Assembly: GCA_964577955.1 (NCBI GenBank)
Contig: CAZOAZ010000003.1
Coordinates: forward strand, 124,001 to 188,000
DNA from: CADEEX01 sp964577955
GTDB lineage: Bacteria > Acidobacteriota > Vicinamibacteria > Vicinamibacterales > CAVVIG01
Reading direction: 5' to 3'
Length of the DNA stretch: 64,000 nt
Position 1 is the stretch's first letter, and every line of letters starts with the position of its first letter. The notes beneath the pieces are model-generated. The model saw only the letters and a program-made list of their open reading frames with translations, was not told where the DNA came from and did not search any database. This document shows, piece by piece, positions 40,455 through 48,663 of this stretch. The position numbers and the translations under genes were made by a program.

Positions 40455-41603
40455 CTACATCGCGGGGACGGCCTTGCAGCCGTTCACGAATTTCTTCTTC
40501 AGCGAGTCCGCCGTTTCGATGTCCTTGAAGAAGTCGTCGAGATACACCTTCATTCTCGCGCGGTGCTGTGGTTCGAGCTCCTTCATGTCGGCGACCTCCG
40601 CCAGAATCTCCTGCCGGTGGGCGCGGAACGGCGCCGCCGCCTTGTCGAATTCCTCCACGGTCCGGCACGGACCGCGATACAGCCGTTCGGTGACACTGGC
40701 GATCCTGAGCCGCGGATCGGCGTTCGCGTACGGCGCGTTGACGAGGCCTGACATGTCGAAGTCGTACGGAACCGGCCACAAGATCTTGTCCGGTGTCTGG
40801 ACGATGACGACGTTGTGCAGCGCGTAAATGGAGAAGTCGGTGTTTCCGAGCATGTACTCGAAGAGCATCATGCGCGTCAGCGTCTCGGCTTCGAGTGTCT
40901 TGAATTCCACGCGCGGAATCTCGACGATGCGGCCGCCCATGCGGCGCGCGACGTCATTCTGATGCTCGAGGAAGATGGCGTAGCGCGTGGCGAGCGGTTT
41001 GTCGGAGTCGGTCTGCATGTAGGTGCCTCGCGCGAGGCGGGCGCGGAACGACTGCGGCGTGACCGCGTTGAACAGGCGATACGTCAGGTACTCGCGAAGC
41101 GTGATCTGATCGTATTCGTCGTTGCGCTCGCAGCCGGTGCCGAGCTTGAGCGAACTCTGGCCGTCGAAGACCGAGCCGGCGGCGTCGCGGCCCGAGAACT
41201 CGACTTTGAGCGGCACGGCGCGGCAATTGCGCGCCATCCGGCGGAAATGGCCGCGCGCGCTGAGCGTGACGCTCAGCGGCCGGTTGCCTTGTCCCTCGAC
41301 CATCAGCGTGCCCGGATACTCGGTGTGGCTGTCCGGATTGCGGTCCTTGTCGATGACCTTGAAGTTCGAGGTCAGTGTGAAGACGAGCGGCGCCGTTTCG
41401 TGGAAGAGCGGCCGCTGTTCGGCCAAGCGCTTCCGCTCATTCAGCGTCGACGCATCCGGCCACGGCTCGACCAGCTTCAGATAGGGATTCTTGGCAGCGG
41501 CCGCCGCTGGTTGCTGGGCCAGGACGGCAGGAAAGAGACCCCGGCCGGCGACGAGCGCGAACAGGACCAGGGCAACCGACGACACGATGCGGTGAGTCTT
41601 CAC
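40455..41603 (-). CDS. secreted protein, possibly CotH-kinase-like
   Basis: A 382-residue protein. GTG is the start (GGAGG five bases upstream), and the signal peptide is IVSSVALVLFALVAGRGLFP. The order SLKLGTGCERNDEYDQITLR, EYLTYRLFNAVTPQSFRARL, YAIFLEHQNDVARRMGGRIV and LWPVPYDFDMSGLVN parallels the layout of CotH kinases: a Lys-bearing strand, a Glu in the hinge-like part, and a late DFD metal site. A CotH relation is inference; the 43627 product is a clearer member. The Cys-rich spacing is unremarkable. It is divergent from the CusF-like gene across 86 bases. Confidence 0.6.
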   Translation of the reverse strand: MKTHRIVSSVALVLFALVAGRGLFPAVLAQQPAAAAAKNPYLKLVEPWPDASTLNERKRLAEQRPLFHETAPLVFTLTSNFKVIDKDRNPDSHTEYPGTLMVEGQGNRPLSVTLSARGHFRRMARNCRAVPLKVEFSGRDAAGSVFDGQSSLKLGTGCERNDEYDQITLREYLTYRLFNAVTPQSFRARLARGTYMQTDSDKPLATRYAIFLEHQNDVARRMGGRIVEIPRVEFKTLEAETLTRMMLFEYMLGNTDFSIYALHNVVIVQTPDKILWPVPYDFDMSGLVNAPYANADPRLRIASVTERLYRGPCRTVEEFDKAAAPFRAHRQEILAEVADMKELEPQHRARMKVYLDDFFKDIETADSLKKKFVNGCKAVPAM

Positions 41604-41689
41604 GCATGCCTCCAAAATTGGTGAATGCAGCGGATTATCGATCAGATAAGGGAAACGCAAGAAAGCTTTTGTCGCGCTAGAATCGGCCC

Positions 41690-42055
41690 ATGGCGTTTCG
41701 ACAATTTGTTGGAGTGATGACCGTACTGGCCCTGAGCGGACTGGCCGGCTGCACATCCACGGACACCGCGAAGTCCGAGCCCGCCGCCGCACCGGCGACG
41801 GCCTCTGCTGAACAGCGTTACGACCTCAAGGGCAAGGTCCTGTCCGTCGACAAGCCCGGCAAGATGATCACCGTCGACCACGACGCGATTCCCAACTTCA
41901 TGGCGGCGATGGCGATGCCCTACGTGGTCAAGGACGAGAAAATCCTCGACACCGTCGCGCCCGGCGATCAGATCACGGCGAAGGTCGTCACCGGGGGCGC
42001 CAGCGGCTACTGGCTGGAGAACGTTATCGTGACCGAAAAGGGCGCCAAGGACTGA
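41690..42055 (+). CDS. CusF-like copper-binding lipoprotein
   Basis: A 121-residue protein. The lipobox LSGLAGC gives Cys at 21. The CusF/CopZ-type OB-fold domain is GKVLSVDKPGKMITVDHDAIP, followed by NFMAAMAMPYVVKDEKI, where His and Met residues sit in the metal-binding positions of this family. It would hold Cu(I) in the periplasm, perhaps for delivery to cuproproteins such as the CuA protein at 62175. A TAGAAT element only 12 bases before the ATG may give a nearly leaderless mRNA. Confidence 0.85.
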   Translation: MAFRQFVGVMTVLALSGLAGCTSTDTAKSEPAAAPATASAEQRYDLKGKVLSVDKPGKMITVDHDAIPNFMAAMAMPYVVKDEKILDTVAPGDQITAKVVTGGASGYWLENVIVTEKGAKD

Positions 42056-42109
42056 ACCCGCCCTTTTGGGTGATCCGCCCTTCACTCCGCCGCGTCTAGA
42101 CTCGGGGGC

Positions 42110-43060
42110 ATGGCGGCCCTGCCATCGGCGTCACCCGACGATGACGCGCTGCTCGACGGCTACTCGCAGGCGGTCATGGGGGCGGTGGACGCCGTCGGCC
42201 CCGCGGTGGTCAAAATCGAGGCCGATCGCGGCGCCGGCTCCGGCGTCATCTTCACGCCCGACGGATTCATCCTCACCAACCAGCACGTTGTCGAAGGCGC
42301 CGCCGCGTTGCGCGCGACGCTGCCTGACGGCCGGTCGCTCCGCGCCGACGTGATCGGACGGGACGCAGATACCGATCTGGCCGTGCTCCGCGTCGGCGAT
42401 GGCACGAATGCGCGATTGCCGTGGGCAACCTTTGGCGACTCGCGCGCCGTCCGGCCCGGACAGATTGCGATTGCGATTGGCAACCCGCACGGGTTCGCCC
42501 ACTCGGTGACCGCGGGCGTCGTCTCCGCGCTGGGCCGTTCTCTCCGCGCCCGATCGGGCCGTCTGATGGACGATGTCATCCAGACCGACGCCGCGCTCAA
42601 CCCGGGGAATTCCGGCGGACCGCTAGTCACCACACGGCGCGAAGTGATCGGGATCAACACCGCGATGATCCTCCCGGCCCAGGGGCTGGCGTTCGCGATC
42701 GCGAGCAATACGGCTCGCTTCGTCGCCGCGCGCCTGATGCGGGATGGCCGGATTCGTCGCGGCTACATCGGCGTCGCCGGTCAGACGGCGCCGATCTCGC
42801 GTCTTCTCGCGCGCGAGCATCGTCTCGCCCTGTCGTCCGCCGTTCTGGTGGTGTCGATCGAATCGGCCAGTCCAGCCCGGAGCGCGGGGCTGCGCGCCGG
42901 CGACCTGGTCTTCGCCGTCAACGCGACACCCGTGACCGGCGTGGACGATCTGCACCGGTGCCTGACGGAGGAGTGTATCGGCCGCGCCACGATCCTCCAC
43001 GTCCTCCGCGGCCGCGACCGGAGGGAGCTCGTTGTGCAGCCTCGGGAAGCTCGCGGGTAG
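42110..43060 (+). CDS. trypsin-like serine protease with PDZ domain (HtrA/DegP-like)
   Basis: A 316-residue S1C protease. Catalytic residues are His59 in LTNQHVV, Asp89 in DADTDLAVL and Ser168 in NPGNSGGPL. A PDZ domain follows at about 225-310 (VSIESASPARSAGLRAGDLV, GVDDLHRCL). The protein is complete as a degradative protease or chaperone. There is no recognisable signal peptide or membrane helix before the protease domain, and no usable longer start is apparent. It is therefore either cytoplasmic or carries an atypical N-terminus, which is unusual for DegP-like proteins. Confidence 0.9.
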   Translation: MAALPSASPDDDALLDGYSQAVMGAVDAVGPAVVKIEADRGAGSGVIFTPDGFILTNQHVVEGAAALRATLPDGRSLRADVIGRDADTDLAVLRVGDGTNARLPWATFGDSRAVRPGQIAIAIGNPHGFAHSVTAGVVSALGRSLRARSGRLMDDVIQTDAALNPGNSGGPLVTTRREVIGINTAMILPAQGLAFAIASNTARFVAARLMRDGRIRRGYIGVAGQTAPISRLLAREHRLALSSAVLVVSIESASPARSAGLRAGDLVFAVNATPVTGVDDLHRCLTEECIGRATILHVLRGRDRRELVVQPREARG

Positions 43061-43144
43061 CCCCTTTGTTCGTGCTAGCATTCGCTGTTCCCGGACCCTG
43101 AGGCTTTCGCCCGCTGCGGCCGGCGGTCCGGCGAAGGGGTGCTG

Positions 43145-43630
43145 ATGCTTCGCGACCGCTTCTCGTGGTTGGCTTTCGTCCTGCTCGTTACCGCGTCCAT
43201 CGCCGCCTGCTCTGAAGGGACCCCTGGAACATCGACCCCCACGACGCCGGGCGCTTCAGCCAGCGTGACCGGGACCTGGGCGGGGACCGCGCGTGACAAC
43301 GGCGGGTCCGGCAACATGACGTGGGTCCTGACGCAATCGGGCGACTCGTTCGCCGGCACGTTCACGTCCACGAATGCCGACCCGGCCAACGCCGGCGTCA
43401 CGGTGACCGGACGCGGCAGCATCACCGGCAGCGTCTCGGGGAATTCCTTCAACTTTGCCTTGACGGTTCCGCCCGGCGGCTATGACGGCGGCTACGGCAC
43501 CTGCACGGTGAGCGTGTCAGGCAGCGGCACCGCCTCGGCGAACAATCTGTCGGGTACCTACGGCGGATCGGGTTCGAGCTGCCCGGTCTCAACCATCTCT
43601 TCGGGCGAGTTTTCGCTCAACAAACAATGA
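43145..43630 (+). CDS. lipoprotein paralogous to the 33576-34112 product
   Basis: A 161-residue lipoprotein with signal/lipobox TASIAAC (Cys at 19). A Thr/Pro linker (STPTTPGAS) precedes a beta-rich domain: GTWAGTARDNGGSGNMTWVL, GDSFAGTFTSTN, ITGSVSGNSFNFALTV and CTVSVSGSGTAS. Two further Cys residues may be disulfide-bonded. The same GTWxGT and SGNxxxF blocks occur in the lipoprotein at 33576-34112. AAGGGG precedes the ATG. Its last codon overlaps the CotH gene start (ATGA), so the two proteins are co-translated and may work together. Confidence 0.75.
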   Translation: MLRDRFSWLAFVLLVTASIAACSEGTPGTSTPTTPGASASVTGTWAGTARDNGGSGNMTWVLTQSGDSFAGTFTSTNADPANAGVTVTGRGSITGSVSGNSFNFALTVPPGGYDGGYGTCTVSVSGSGTASANNLSGTYGGSGSSCPVSTISSGEFSLNKQ

Positions 43631-44949
43631 AGATCCTTTCATCGCTTGCGTGGGGTGCCGTCGTCGTCGCGGGGGTGACGGTGCTCGCGGCGGAGCAGAA
43701 GCGGGCCGAGCCGATTCGCGCGCCGAAATCGCAGCCGCTGCTCGGCGTCGGGACGAACACCGCGGCGCCGCCTTCGTCCGGGAGCGGGCCCGAGGCGTTC
43801 TTCGACGACAGCCGGCTGCAGACGATCCGGTTGACGATGAACGCGCGGGACTGGCAGACGCTGCGCGACAACTATCTGGACAATACGTACTATCCGGCGG
43901 ATTTCACGTGGGAGGGGATCGTCGTCCGCAATATCGGCATCCGGTCGCGCGGGACCGGCAGCCGCAGCGGCGTCAAGCCCGGACTGCGCGTCGACTTCGA
44001 TCGCTACGTCACCAACCAGAAATTCCTGACCCTGAAGTCGTTCGTGCTGCGCAACAACACCCAGGACTCGACCAACATGCACGAGCGGATCGCGATGTTG
44101 CTGTTCCGCCGTCTGGCGGAGCCGGCGCCGCGTGAGACGCACACGCGCCTCTACGTCAACGACGAGTATCAGGGCGCCTTCACCATCGTCGAGTCGATCG
44201 ACAAGGACTACCTGACGCGCACGTTCGGCGAAGATTCAGGCTGGCTGTACAAGTACGACTATCCCGCCAACGGGCAGCCGTATTACTTCGAGGACCGCGG
44301 CTCCAGCGCCGACGCCTACGTGCCGCTGCCGTTCAAGCCGGAAACGCGTGAAAACGACCCGCAGGGCAGCGTGATCGCGCAGTGGGTGCAGGCCGTGAAT
44401 AATTCCGGCGCCGCGTTCCGGTCCGCCGTCGCGCCGTTTCTGGACATGCAGAAGTTCCTGCGCCACCTTGCCGTCGAAGTGTTTCTGGCCGACTACGACG
44501 GGTTCGTCGGAAACTACGGGATCAACAACTTCTACATCTATCGTCTCAACAACACGACCTCGTTCCGGCTCATTGCCTGGGACAAGAGCGAGGCGTTCAA
44601 AGCGACGCCGGACTCCACCATCTTCCACAACATTACCGGCGTCCCAGACGCGCAGCGCAACCGTCTGGTCTCGGGCATTCTCGACCTGCCCGACATGTAC
44701 AACTACTTCCTCGACACGCTGCTCGAATGCGCGCGGTCATCGTCGGAACTGACGGCGGGAGACTCGCGGGGCTGGATGGAGCGGGAAGTGGCGAAGGAGT
44801 ACGACCAGATCCGTCAGGCCGTGCTCGAGGACAACTCGAAGCCTTACAGCAATGCGGACTTCGAAGCGGCGGTCGTCACGCTGAGCGATTTCGCCCGGCG
44901 GCGCAGCGGGTTGGTCACCGCCGAAGTCAATGCGACGGCGCGTCACTAG
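43627..44949 (+). CDS. CotH-kinase-family protein
   Basis: A 440-residue exported protein. The signal is LSSLAWGAVVVAGVTVLAA. CotH-type blocks are IRLTMNARDWQTLRDNYLDN, GIRSRGTGSRSGVKPGLRVD, LTLKSFVLRNNTQDSTNMHE, RLYVNDEYQGAFTIVESIDK and SFRLIAWDKSEAF. The last contains the Asp expected to bind metal. Spore-coat CotH phosphorylates coat proteins; bacterial non-spore homologues probably phosphorylate surface proteins or lipids, which is inference. It is translationally coupled to the upstream lipoprotein gene. The C-terminal helix is long. It ends 18 bases from a convergent gene. Confidence 0.84.
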   Translation: MKILSSLAWGAVVVAGVTVLAAEQKRAEPIRAPKSQPLLGVGTNTAAPPSSGSGPEAFFDDSRLQTIRLTMNARDWQTLRDNYLDNTYYPADFTWEGIVVRNIGIRSRGTGSRSGVKPGLRVDFDRYVTNQKFLTLKSFVLRNNTQDSTNMHERIAMLLFRRLAEPAPRETHTRLYVNDEYQGAFTIVESIDKDYLTRTFGEDSGWLYKYDYPANGQPYYFEDRGSSADAYVPLPFKPETRENDPQGSVIAQWVQAVNNSGAAFRSAVAPFLDMQKFLRHLAVEVFLADYDGFVGNYGINNFYIYRLNNTTSFRLIAWDKSEAFKATPDSTIFHNITGVPDAQRNRLVSGILDLPDMYNYFLDTLLECARSSSELTAGDSRGWMEREVAKEYDQIRQAVLEDNSKPYSNADFEAAVVTLSDFARRRSGLVTAEVNATARH

Positions 44950-44967
44950 CCAGCCGGACCCTGGACC

Positions 44968-45438
44968 TTAGGCGTTCGCGTCCATGAACTCCTCGGGTTC
45001 GACCACGAGGAGCACGCGGCAACCTTCTTCCGTATACAACTCGGCGTGATCGGTGTCGGCGTCGGCGTGGACGAAATCGCCGGGGCCGAGCCGCCGCCCG
45101 CACGTGTGCAGGCTTCCCGAGACCACGTAGCACTCCTCGGCGGCGCCGTGATGATGCGACGGGAAGCGGGTGTTGGGCGCCACGTCGAGCAGCAGGGTCG
45201 CGTAGCCTTGCGCCCGATTCATCGACAGGACCTTCATCCGAATTCCCGGTACCGGGTGCGGCTGCCACGACGGATCCGCATCCCAGGTGAAGGAAAACCC
45301 GGGCGGGATCGCTGGTTCCTGCAGCCGGGCCAGCAACGCCTTCTTGACCTCGGGACGCGGTGCGCTGTTGGCCGCGGAACGGGCCAGCGCGACGGTCAGG
45401 AGATCGTCGAATTCAACGGCGTCGTGGTCGTGGCTCAT
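44968..45438 (-). CDS. ChrR-type cupin anti-sigma factor
   Basis: A 156-residue protein. The C-terminal cupin shows RFPSHHHGAAEECYVVSGSL, LGPGDFVHADADTDHAELYT and CRVLLVVEP, typical of ChrR/anti-ECFsigma cupins that bind zinc and sense oxidative or photo-oxidative stress. The N-terminal helix bundle (HDHDAVEFDDLLTVALARSA) would bind the sigma factor. The Cys/His zinc signature of the ChrR N-terminus (HxxxCxxC) is not visible, so the sensing mode may differ. Its ATG overlaps the sigma gene's stop by four bases, tying the pair. Confidence 0.85.
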   Translation of the reverse strand: MSHDHDAVEFDDLLTVALARSAANSAPRPEVKKALLARLQEPAIPPGFSFTWDADPSWQPHPVPGIRMKVLSMNRAQGYATLLLDVAPNTRFPSHHHGAAEECYVVSGSLHTCGRRLGPGDFVHADADTDHAELYTEEGCRVLLVVEPEEFMDANA

Positions 45439-46100
45439 TGTGCGAGTTCCATCGGGCCGAGGAGCTGACGCAACGCCAGCATTCCGGTCCGGATCCGTGT
45501 TTTCACCGTGCCGAGCGGCAGCGCGTGCCGCTCCGCCAGTTCCGACTGTGTCAGCCCCAGAAAGTACGCCTGCTCGATCAGCATCCGCTGTTCGTCGGGC
45601 AGCGCCTTGAGCGCCCGGCTGACCACGCGCTGTTGTTCGCTCGTGACCGCATGCGCCTCCGGACTTTCAACCGCCGGCGGCTCCGCGGCCCCCGCTTCGA
45701 CGGCCCTGACCCGCACCGCGTTGGCTCGCAGGCGATCGACCGCCCGGTTTCGCGCGATCCGCACCAGCCACGCCACCGGTGTCCCGAGCGCCGCATCGAA
45801 CTGGTCGCTGCGGTTCCAGACCGCCAGAAAGACTTCCTGGAGCACTTCCTCGGCGTCGCCGCGCTGCCCGAGAATGCGCAGAATCAGCCCGAACAGCAGA
45901 CGATTGTGGCGATCGTACAGCTCGCTGATCGCCGTCGCGTCGCGCGCCGACACCCGCTTCAGGAGCGCCAGATCGGCCTGGACGGCGTCGTGCTCGTGAC
46001 TCTGATCGCGCACCGTCGAGTTCACAAGCGGCAAATTGTAGCGTACCGACTTGAAGGGCGAATCGAGCGCGAAAGGGAGCACCCTGGGCAAACTCGTCAC
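45435..46100 (-). CDS. ECF sigma factor paired with ChrR-type anti-sigma
   Basis: A 221-residue sigma factor. Region 2 is at about 65-120 (YDRHNRLLFGLILRILGQRG, DAEEVLQEVFLAVWNRSDQF, TPVAWLVRIARNRAVDRLRA). Region 4 is at about 160-210 (ALPDEQRMLIEQAYFLGLTQ, ELAERHALPLGTVKTRIRTG). A GTG start at 46100 has AGGAG upstream; an internal GTG at 46025 is an alternative that drops an unusual 25-residue N-terminal extension. It lies 56 bases after the PspC gene on the same strand and may be part of the PadR-PspC operon. Confidence 0.88.
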   Translation of the reverse strand: MTSLPRVLPFALDSPFKSVRYNLPLVNSTVRDQSHEHDAVQADLALLKRVSARDATAISELYDRHNRLLFGLILRILGQRGDAEEVLQEVFLAVWNRSDQFDAALGTPVAWLVRIARNRAVDRLRANAVRVRAVEAGAAEPPAVESPEAHAVTSEQQRVVSRALKALPDEQRMLIEQAYFLGLTQSELAERHALPLGTVKTRIRTGMLALRQLLGPMELAQ

Positions 46101-46156
46101 GATCTCCTAATACTCCTCTTACGGTGCCCGCCGCCGTACGGATTGCGGCCGATCGG

Positions 46157-47299
46157 TCACGGCCGCCGGAACGAATCGATGAAGTTGTGCCAGATATCGG
46201 GCAGGTGAGTGAGCGCGTCACGAATCTCCGGCATGTGGTTGTAGCCGAACCAGAGGACCAGGATGCCAAAACCGACCGCCAGCAGCCCGTCCCAGGCGGC
46301 GAACCACCCGGCATTGGCCCCGCCCAGCGTCTGGTAGCCGGCTCGTCGCGCGGCCTCGAGCGGCGCGCCAATCGCCTGCATCAACACGAAGACGATGATC
46401 ACCCCGATCCAGATGGGGACCCCCTCCGGCATCCGCATACCGTAGACGTCGCCCTTTCTGAGAAGCGACAGGATGGCAAAGAGTCCGCCCCAGAAGATCA
46501 CCGCATTGATTGCCGTCAGAATCGGCATCGTCATGCCGGCGGCGAGCCGCGAGCCGTAGGTTGGGGGCGCCATCGGTGCCGGTGTCCACGCCCAGGGTTC
46601 TCCCTGGCCGCGCCACTGGCGTTTCCATTCGCGCCGTTGCCGACGCCATTCGCGCTTCTTGTGCCGCCAGTTTTCGTTGCGCAGTTCCGCGTGCAGTTTC
46701 TTCGCGCGATTGACGACTTCCGTGGCGTTGAACGGAATGCCGCGGGCTTCGGCCTGCTCTTCGCCGGTGCTCGCTTCGGGCAGGAGCAGCATCATGGCGA
46801 TGTAGGCGAGCACGGCGATCGGCGTGTGGATCAACGCGAGATCGATCAGCGCAATGACGACGAAGCCGACGCGGAGCAGCGTGACGTCGAGCGCGAAGTA
46901 CGCCGCGAGACCGTTGCAGACGCCGCCGATCAGCGCGCCTTCCTTAATGCGATAGAGACGTTTGGTCGGGTCGGCTGGAGGAGTCGCGGCGGACGGCTTG
47001 GGGTCGCCGGGGGCGGCCCCAGCACCAGTCTGAGGGTCGGGCGCCCCAGCTTCGACCGGTCCCATTTCATCAAGAATCTGCTTCACCTCGCCGGACGTGA
47101 GGACCGTCTTCTGGGCACCGAGGTAGCGTTCGCACTTTTCGGCGATCGCTTGTTCGAGGTCGCCCATGATTTCGGCCCGGTCCGGGTTGTCGCGGAGCTG
47201 CCCTTCGGCGCGCTCGAGGTAGGCCCGCATCAGTTCGTAGGCGTCATCGTCGAGCTGAAAGGCCCGGCCGTTGAGGTTGATGGTGACGACTTTGTGCAT
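46157..47299 (-). CDS. PspC-domain membrane protein
   Basis: A 380-residue membrane protein. An N-terminal cytoplasmic segment (about 1-110) of unknown type shows INLNGRAFQLDDDAYELMRA and EIMGDLEQAIAEKC. A PspC domain is at about 112-175 (RLYRIKEGALIGGVCNGLAA, YFALDVTLLRVGFVV), where GGVxxGLAxYF is diagnostic. A Trp/Arg-rich charged linker near 205-235 (WRHKKREWRRQRREWKRQWR) and several more helices follow. PspC domains answer membrane stress. It lies two bases after the PadR gene, so expression should follow PadR. It is longer than the typical PspC protein. Confidence 0.88.
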   Translation of the reverse strand: MHKVVTINLNGRAFQLDDDAYELMRAYLERAEGQLRDNPDRAEIMGDLEQAIAEKCERYLGAQKTVLTSGEVKQILDEMGPVEAGAPDPQTGAGAAPGDPKPSAATPPADPTKRLYRIKEGALIGGVCNGLAAYFALDVTLLRVGFVVIALIDLALIHTPIAVLAYIAMMLLLPEASTGEEQAEARGIPFNATEVVNRAKKLHAELRNENWRHKKREWRRQRREWKRQWRGQGEPWAWTPAPMAPPTYGSRLAAGMTMPILTAINAVIFWGGLFAILSLLRKGDVYGMRMPEGVPIWIGVIIVFVLMQAIGAPLEAARRAGYQTLGGANAGWFAAWDGLLAVGFGILVLWFGYNHMPEIRDALTHLPDIWHNFIDSFRRP

Positions 47300-47301
47300 G
47301 G

Positions 47302-47625
47302 CTAGCGTCCCAGCTCCGTAATCGTGGCGTTGATGTCTTTCCAGTACTCGTTGAGTTCCCCGAGCAGCGAGCGTCCCTTCGCGGTCAGGCGGTAGTACTT
47401 GCGCGGCGGGCCGGCGTCAGACTCCTGCCATTCGTAGTCGAGGAGTTCGTCGCGGCGCATCTTGCTGAGCAGCGGGTAGAGCGTCCCTTCCTGGGTCGCG
47501 AACTCCGTGCCGTGGAGCCGCTGCAGCATGTCGGCGACGTAGACCTTGTCCGCCGACACGATGCGGAGGATCAGGAACTCCAGCAGCCCCTTTTTGATCG
47601 CCGCGAACTTTTCGTTGACGCCCAC
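47302..47625 (-). CDS. PadR-family transcriptional regulator
   Basis: A 107-residue winged-helix regulator. KKGLLEFLILRIVSADKVYV, LQRLHGTEFATQEGTLYPLL and RDELLDYEWQESDAGPPRKY are the PadR hallmark blocks, with RKYYRLTAKGR forming the wing. A C-terminal helix dimerises. It uses a GTG start with GAGGG nearby. A perfect dyad at 47639-47662, which overlaps the -10 element, lies 13 bases upstream and probably mediates autorepression of the padR-pspC operon. The inducing ligand is unknown. Confidence 0.9.
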   Translation of the reverse strand: MGVNEKFAAIKKGLLEFLILRIVSADKVYVADMLQRLHGTEFATQEGTLYPLLSKMRRDELLDYEWQESDAGPPRKYYRLTAKGRSLLGELNEYWKDINATITELGR

Positions 47626-47638
47626 AAGCCCTCAGGAA

Positions 47639-47662
47639 GCTACCTTGTTATGACAAGGTAGC
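47639..47662. promoter_or_regulatory. PadR operator, perfect inverted repeat
   Basis: GCTACCTTGT-TATG-ACAAGGTAGC has perfect 10-base arms around a 4-base centre. It lies 13 bases upstream of the PadR gene start and covers its -10 element. Confidence 0.75.
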
Positions 47663-47683
47663 AGCCCAGGCGAAGGGTGTCAA
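47655..47683 (-). promoter_or_regulatory. sigma70-type promoter of the padR-pspC operon
   Basis: On the minus strand a perfect TTGACA (47678-47683), a 17-base spacer, then TACCTT (47655-47660), which lies inside the operator arm. Binding of PadR would hide the -10. Confidence 0.65.
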
Positions 47684-47693
47684 GCGGACATTT

Positions 47694-47730
47694 TGAAATT
47701 TCAGGATTTCAGGACTTTAGGATTTCAGGA
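47694..47730. repeat. AT-rich repeat (GGATTTCA units)
   Basis: Three or four units resembling those at 5600 and 27720. They are followed near 47761-47790 by the degenerate GCAATCTGCCCTTTGCAATT. They fill the 178-base gap between the PadR gene and the convergent-side DUF4159 gene, which also holds the operator. Confidence 0.7.
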
Positions 47731-47803
47731 CTACGGGAACGCGACAGGCGGGTGTTCGTCAAGTTTGCAATCTGCCCTTTGCAATTCGCCCTTCGAGCAT
47801 CAC

Positions 47804-48649
47804 TTAGTGCGTCATCGCATACAACAGGACGTTGACGCCGAGCGCGTAGCCGTCGGGCGAGAACTGCAGGAAGAACTCGTGGTCCTCACCCTCGCGCTCC
47901 CACGAATCGCCTTCGTCGGTGTTGTGCGTCATCACCACCATGATGCGGCCGGCGGCGTCGGTGATCATGCGGAAGTTGGCGCGTGCGGAGTCGTCGCCGC
48001 GTTCGCGCGTGTCGCCGCCGCTGCGGCGCCAGAAATTGATGTTCGTGACCTGCTTGACCTCGCCGATGTTGAACATCGCATGGCGGATGGGGTGGTCGAG
48101 TGGGATCTCCTCGATCGGATATTCGGGCAGGACGCGGCCGATCTCGCTGGCCCACTGCTCCCAGCCCTCGGTGCCCCAGAAGTCGTCCACCCAGAGGAAC
48201 CCGCCCTTGAGCAGGTAGTCGCGCAGGCCCAGCCGTTCCTCGGTCGACAGTCCCATCGTTCCAACATCCGAGGCGATCGTGAACGGGCAGCGGAAGAGCG
48301 CCGGGTCAGTCAGCTTCACCACCCAGAAGTTGGGATTGCCCGCTTCGTCGCGACTGACCGGCGTCTTCGTCAGCTCCGACAAACGCGTCATCAGGTTGAT
48401 GCCGGCGTAGGGGTAGTCGGTCGCCCAGCCGACGCCCATCTGTTCGTACCGGACGCTGTTGTACTGAACCTTGCAGACGGTGAACGCGCCGTCCTCGAAC
48501 TGCGCCGGCGGATAGCGCGCCGGGACGCCTGGCCCTTCCGGCAAGCGGCCGAAGCCGAAGAACCCGTCCTGGCGCTGCGCCCAGACGACCGCCGCCGCGC
48601 AGGTCATCACCAGCACCGCGGCGGCCACGCGAATTCGTGCAGGAGCCAC
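47804..48649 (-). CDS. DUF4159-domain secreted protein
   Basis: A 281-residue protein. GTG start (GAGG before it), signal VAAAVLVMTCAAAVVWAQ. The DUF4159 body has RYPPAQFEDGAFTVCKVQYN, LMTRLSELTKT, GLRDYLLKGGFLWVDDFWGT, LDHPIRHAMFNIGEVKQVTN and VVMTHNTDEGDSWEREGEDH. The family occurs in planctomycetes and Acidobacteria, often near MoxR/DUF58 systems, which are not in this window. It has a class I glutamine-amidotransferase-like fold (inference from the family). It stands 14 bases before the ComEA-like gene's end, same strand. Confidence 0.86.
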   Translation of the reverse strand: MAPARIRVAAAVLVMTCAAAVVWAQRQDGFFGFGRLPEGPGVPARYPPAQFEDGAFTVCKVQYNSVRYEQMGVGWATDYPYAGINLMTRLSELTKTPVSRDEAGNPNFWVVKLTDPALFRCPFTIASDVGTMGLSTEERLGLRDYLLKGGFLWVDDFWGTEGWEQWASEIGRVLPEYPIEEIPLDHPIRHAMFNIGEVKQVTNINFWRRSGGDTRERGDDSARANFRMITDAAGRIMVVMTHNTDEGDSWEREGEDHEFFLQFSPDGYALGVNVLLYAMTH

Positions 48650-48663
48650 GCGTCCTCTTTCTA

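Noticed and set aside
41674..41689. Strong promoter for the CusF-like gene
   Set aside because: TAGAAT is a fair -10, but no -35 is at the right distance, so only a possible leaderless start is noted.
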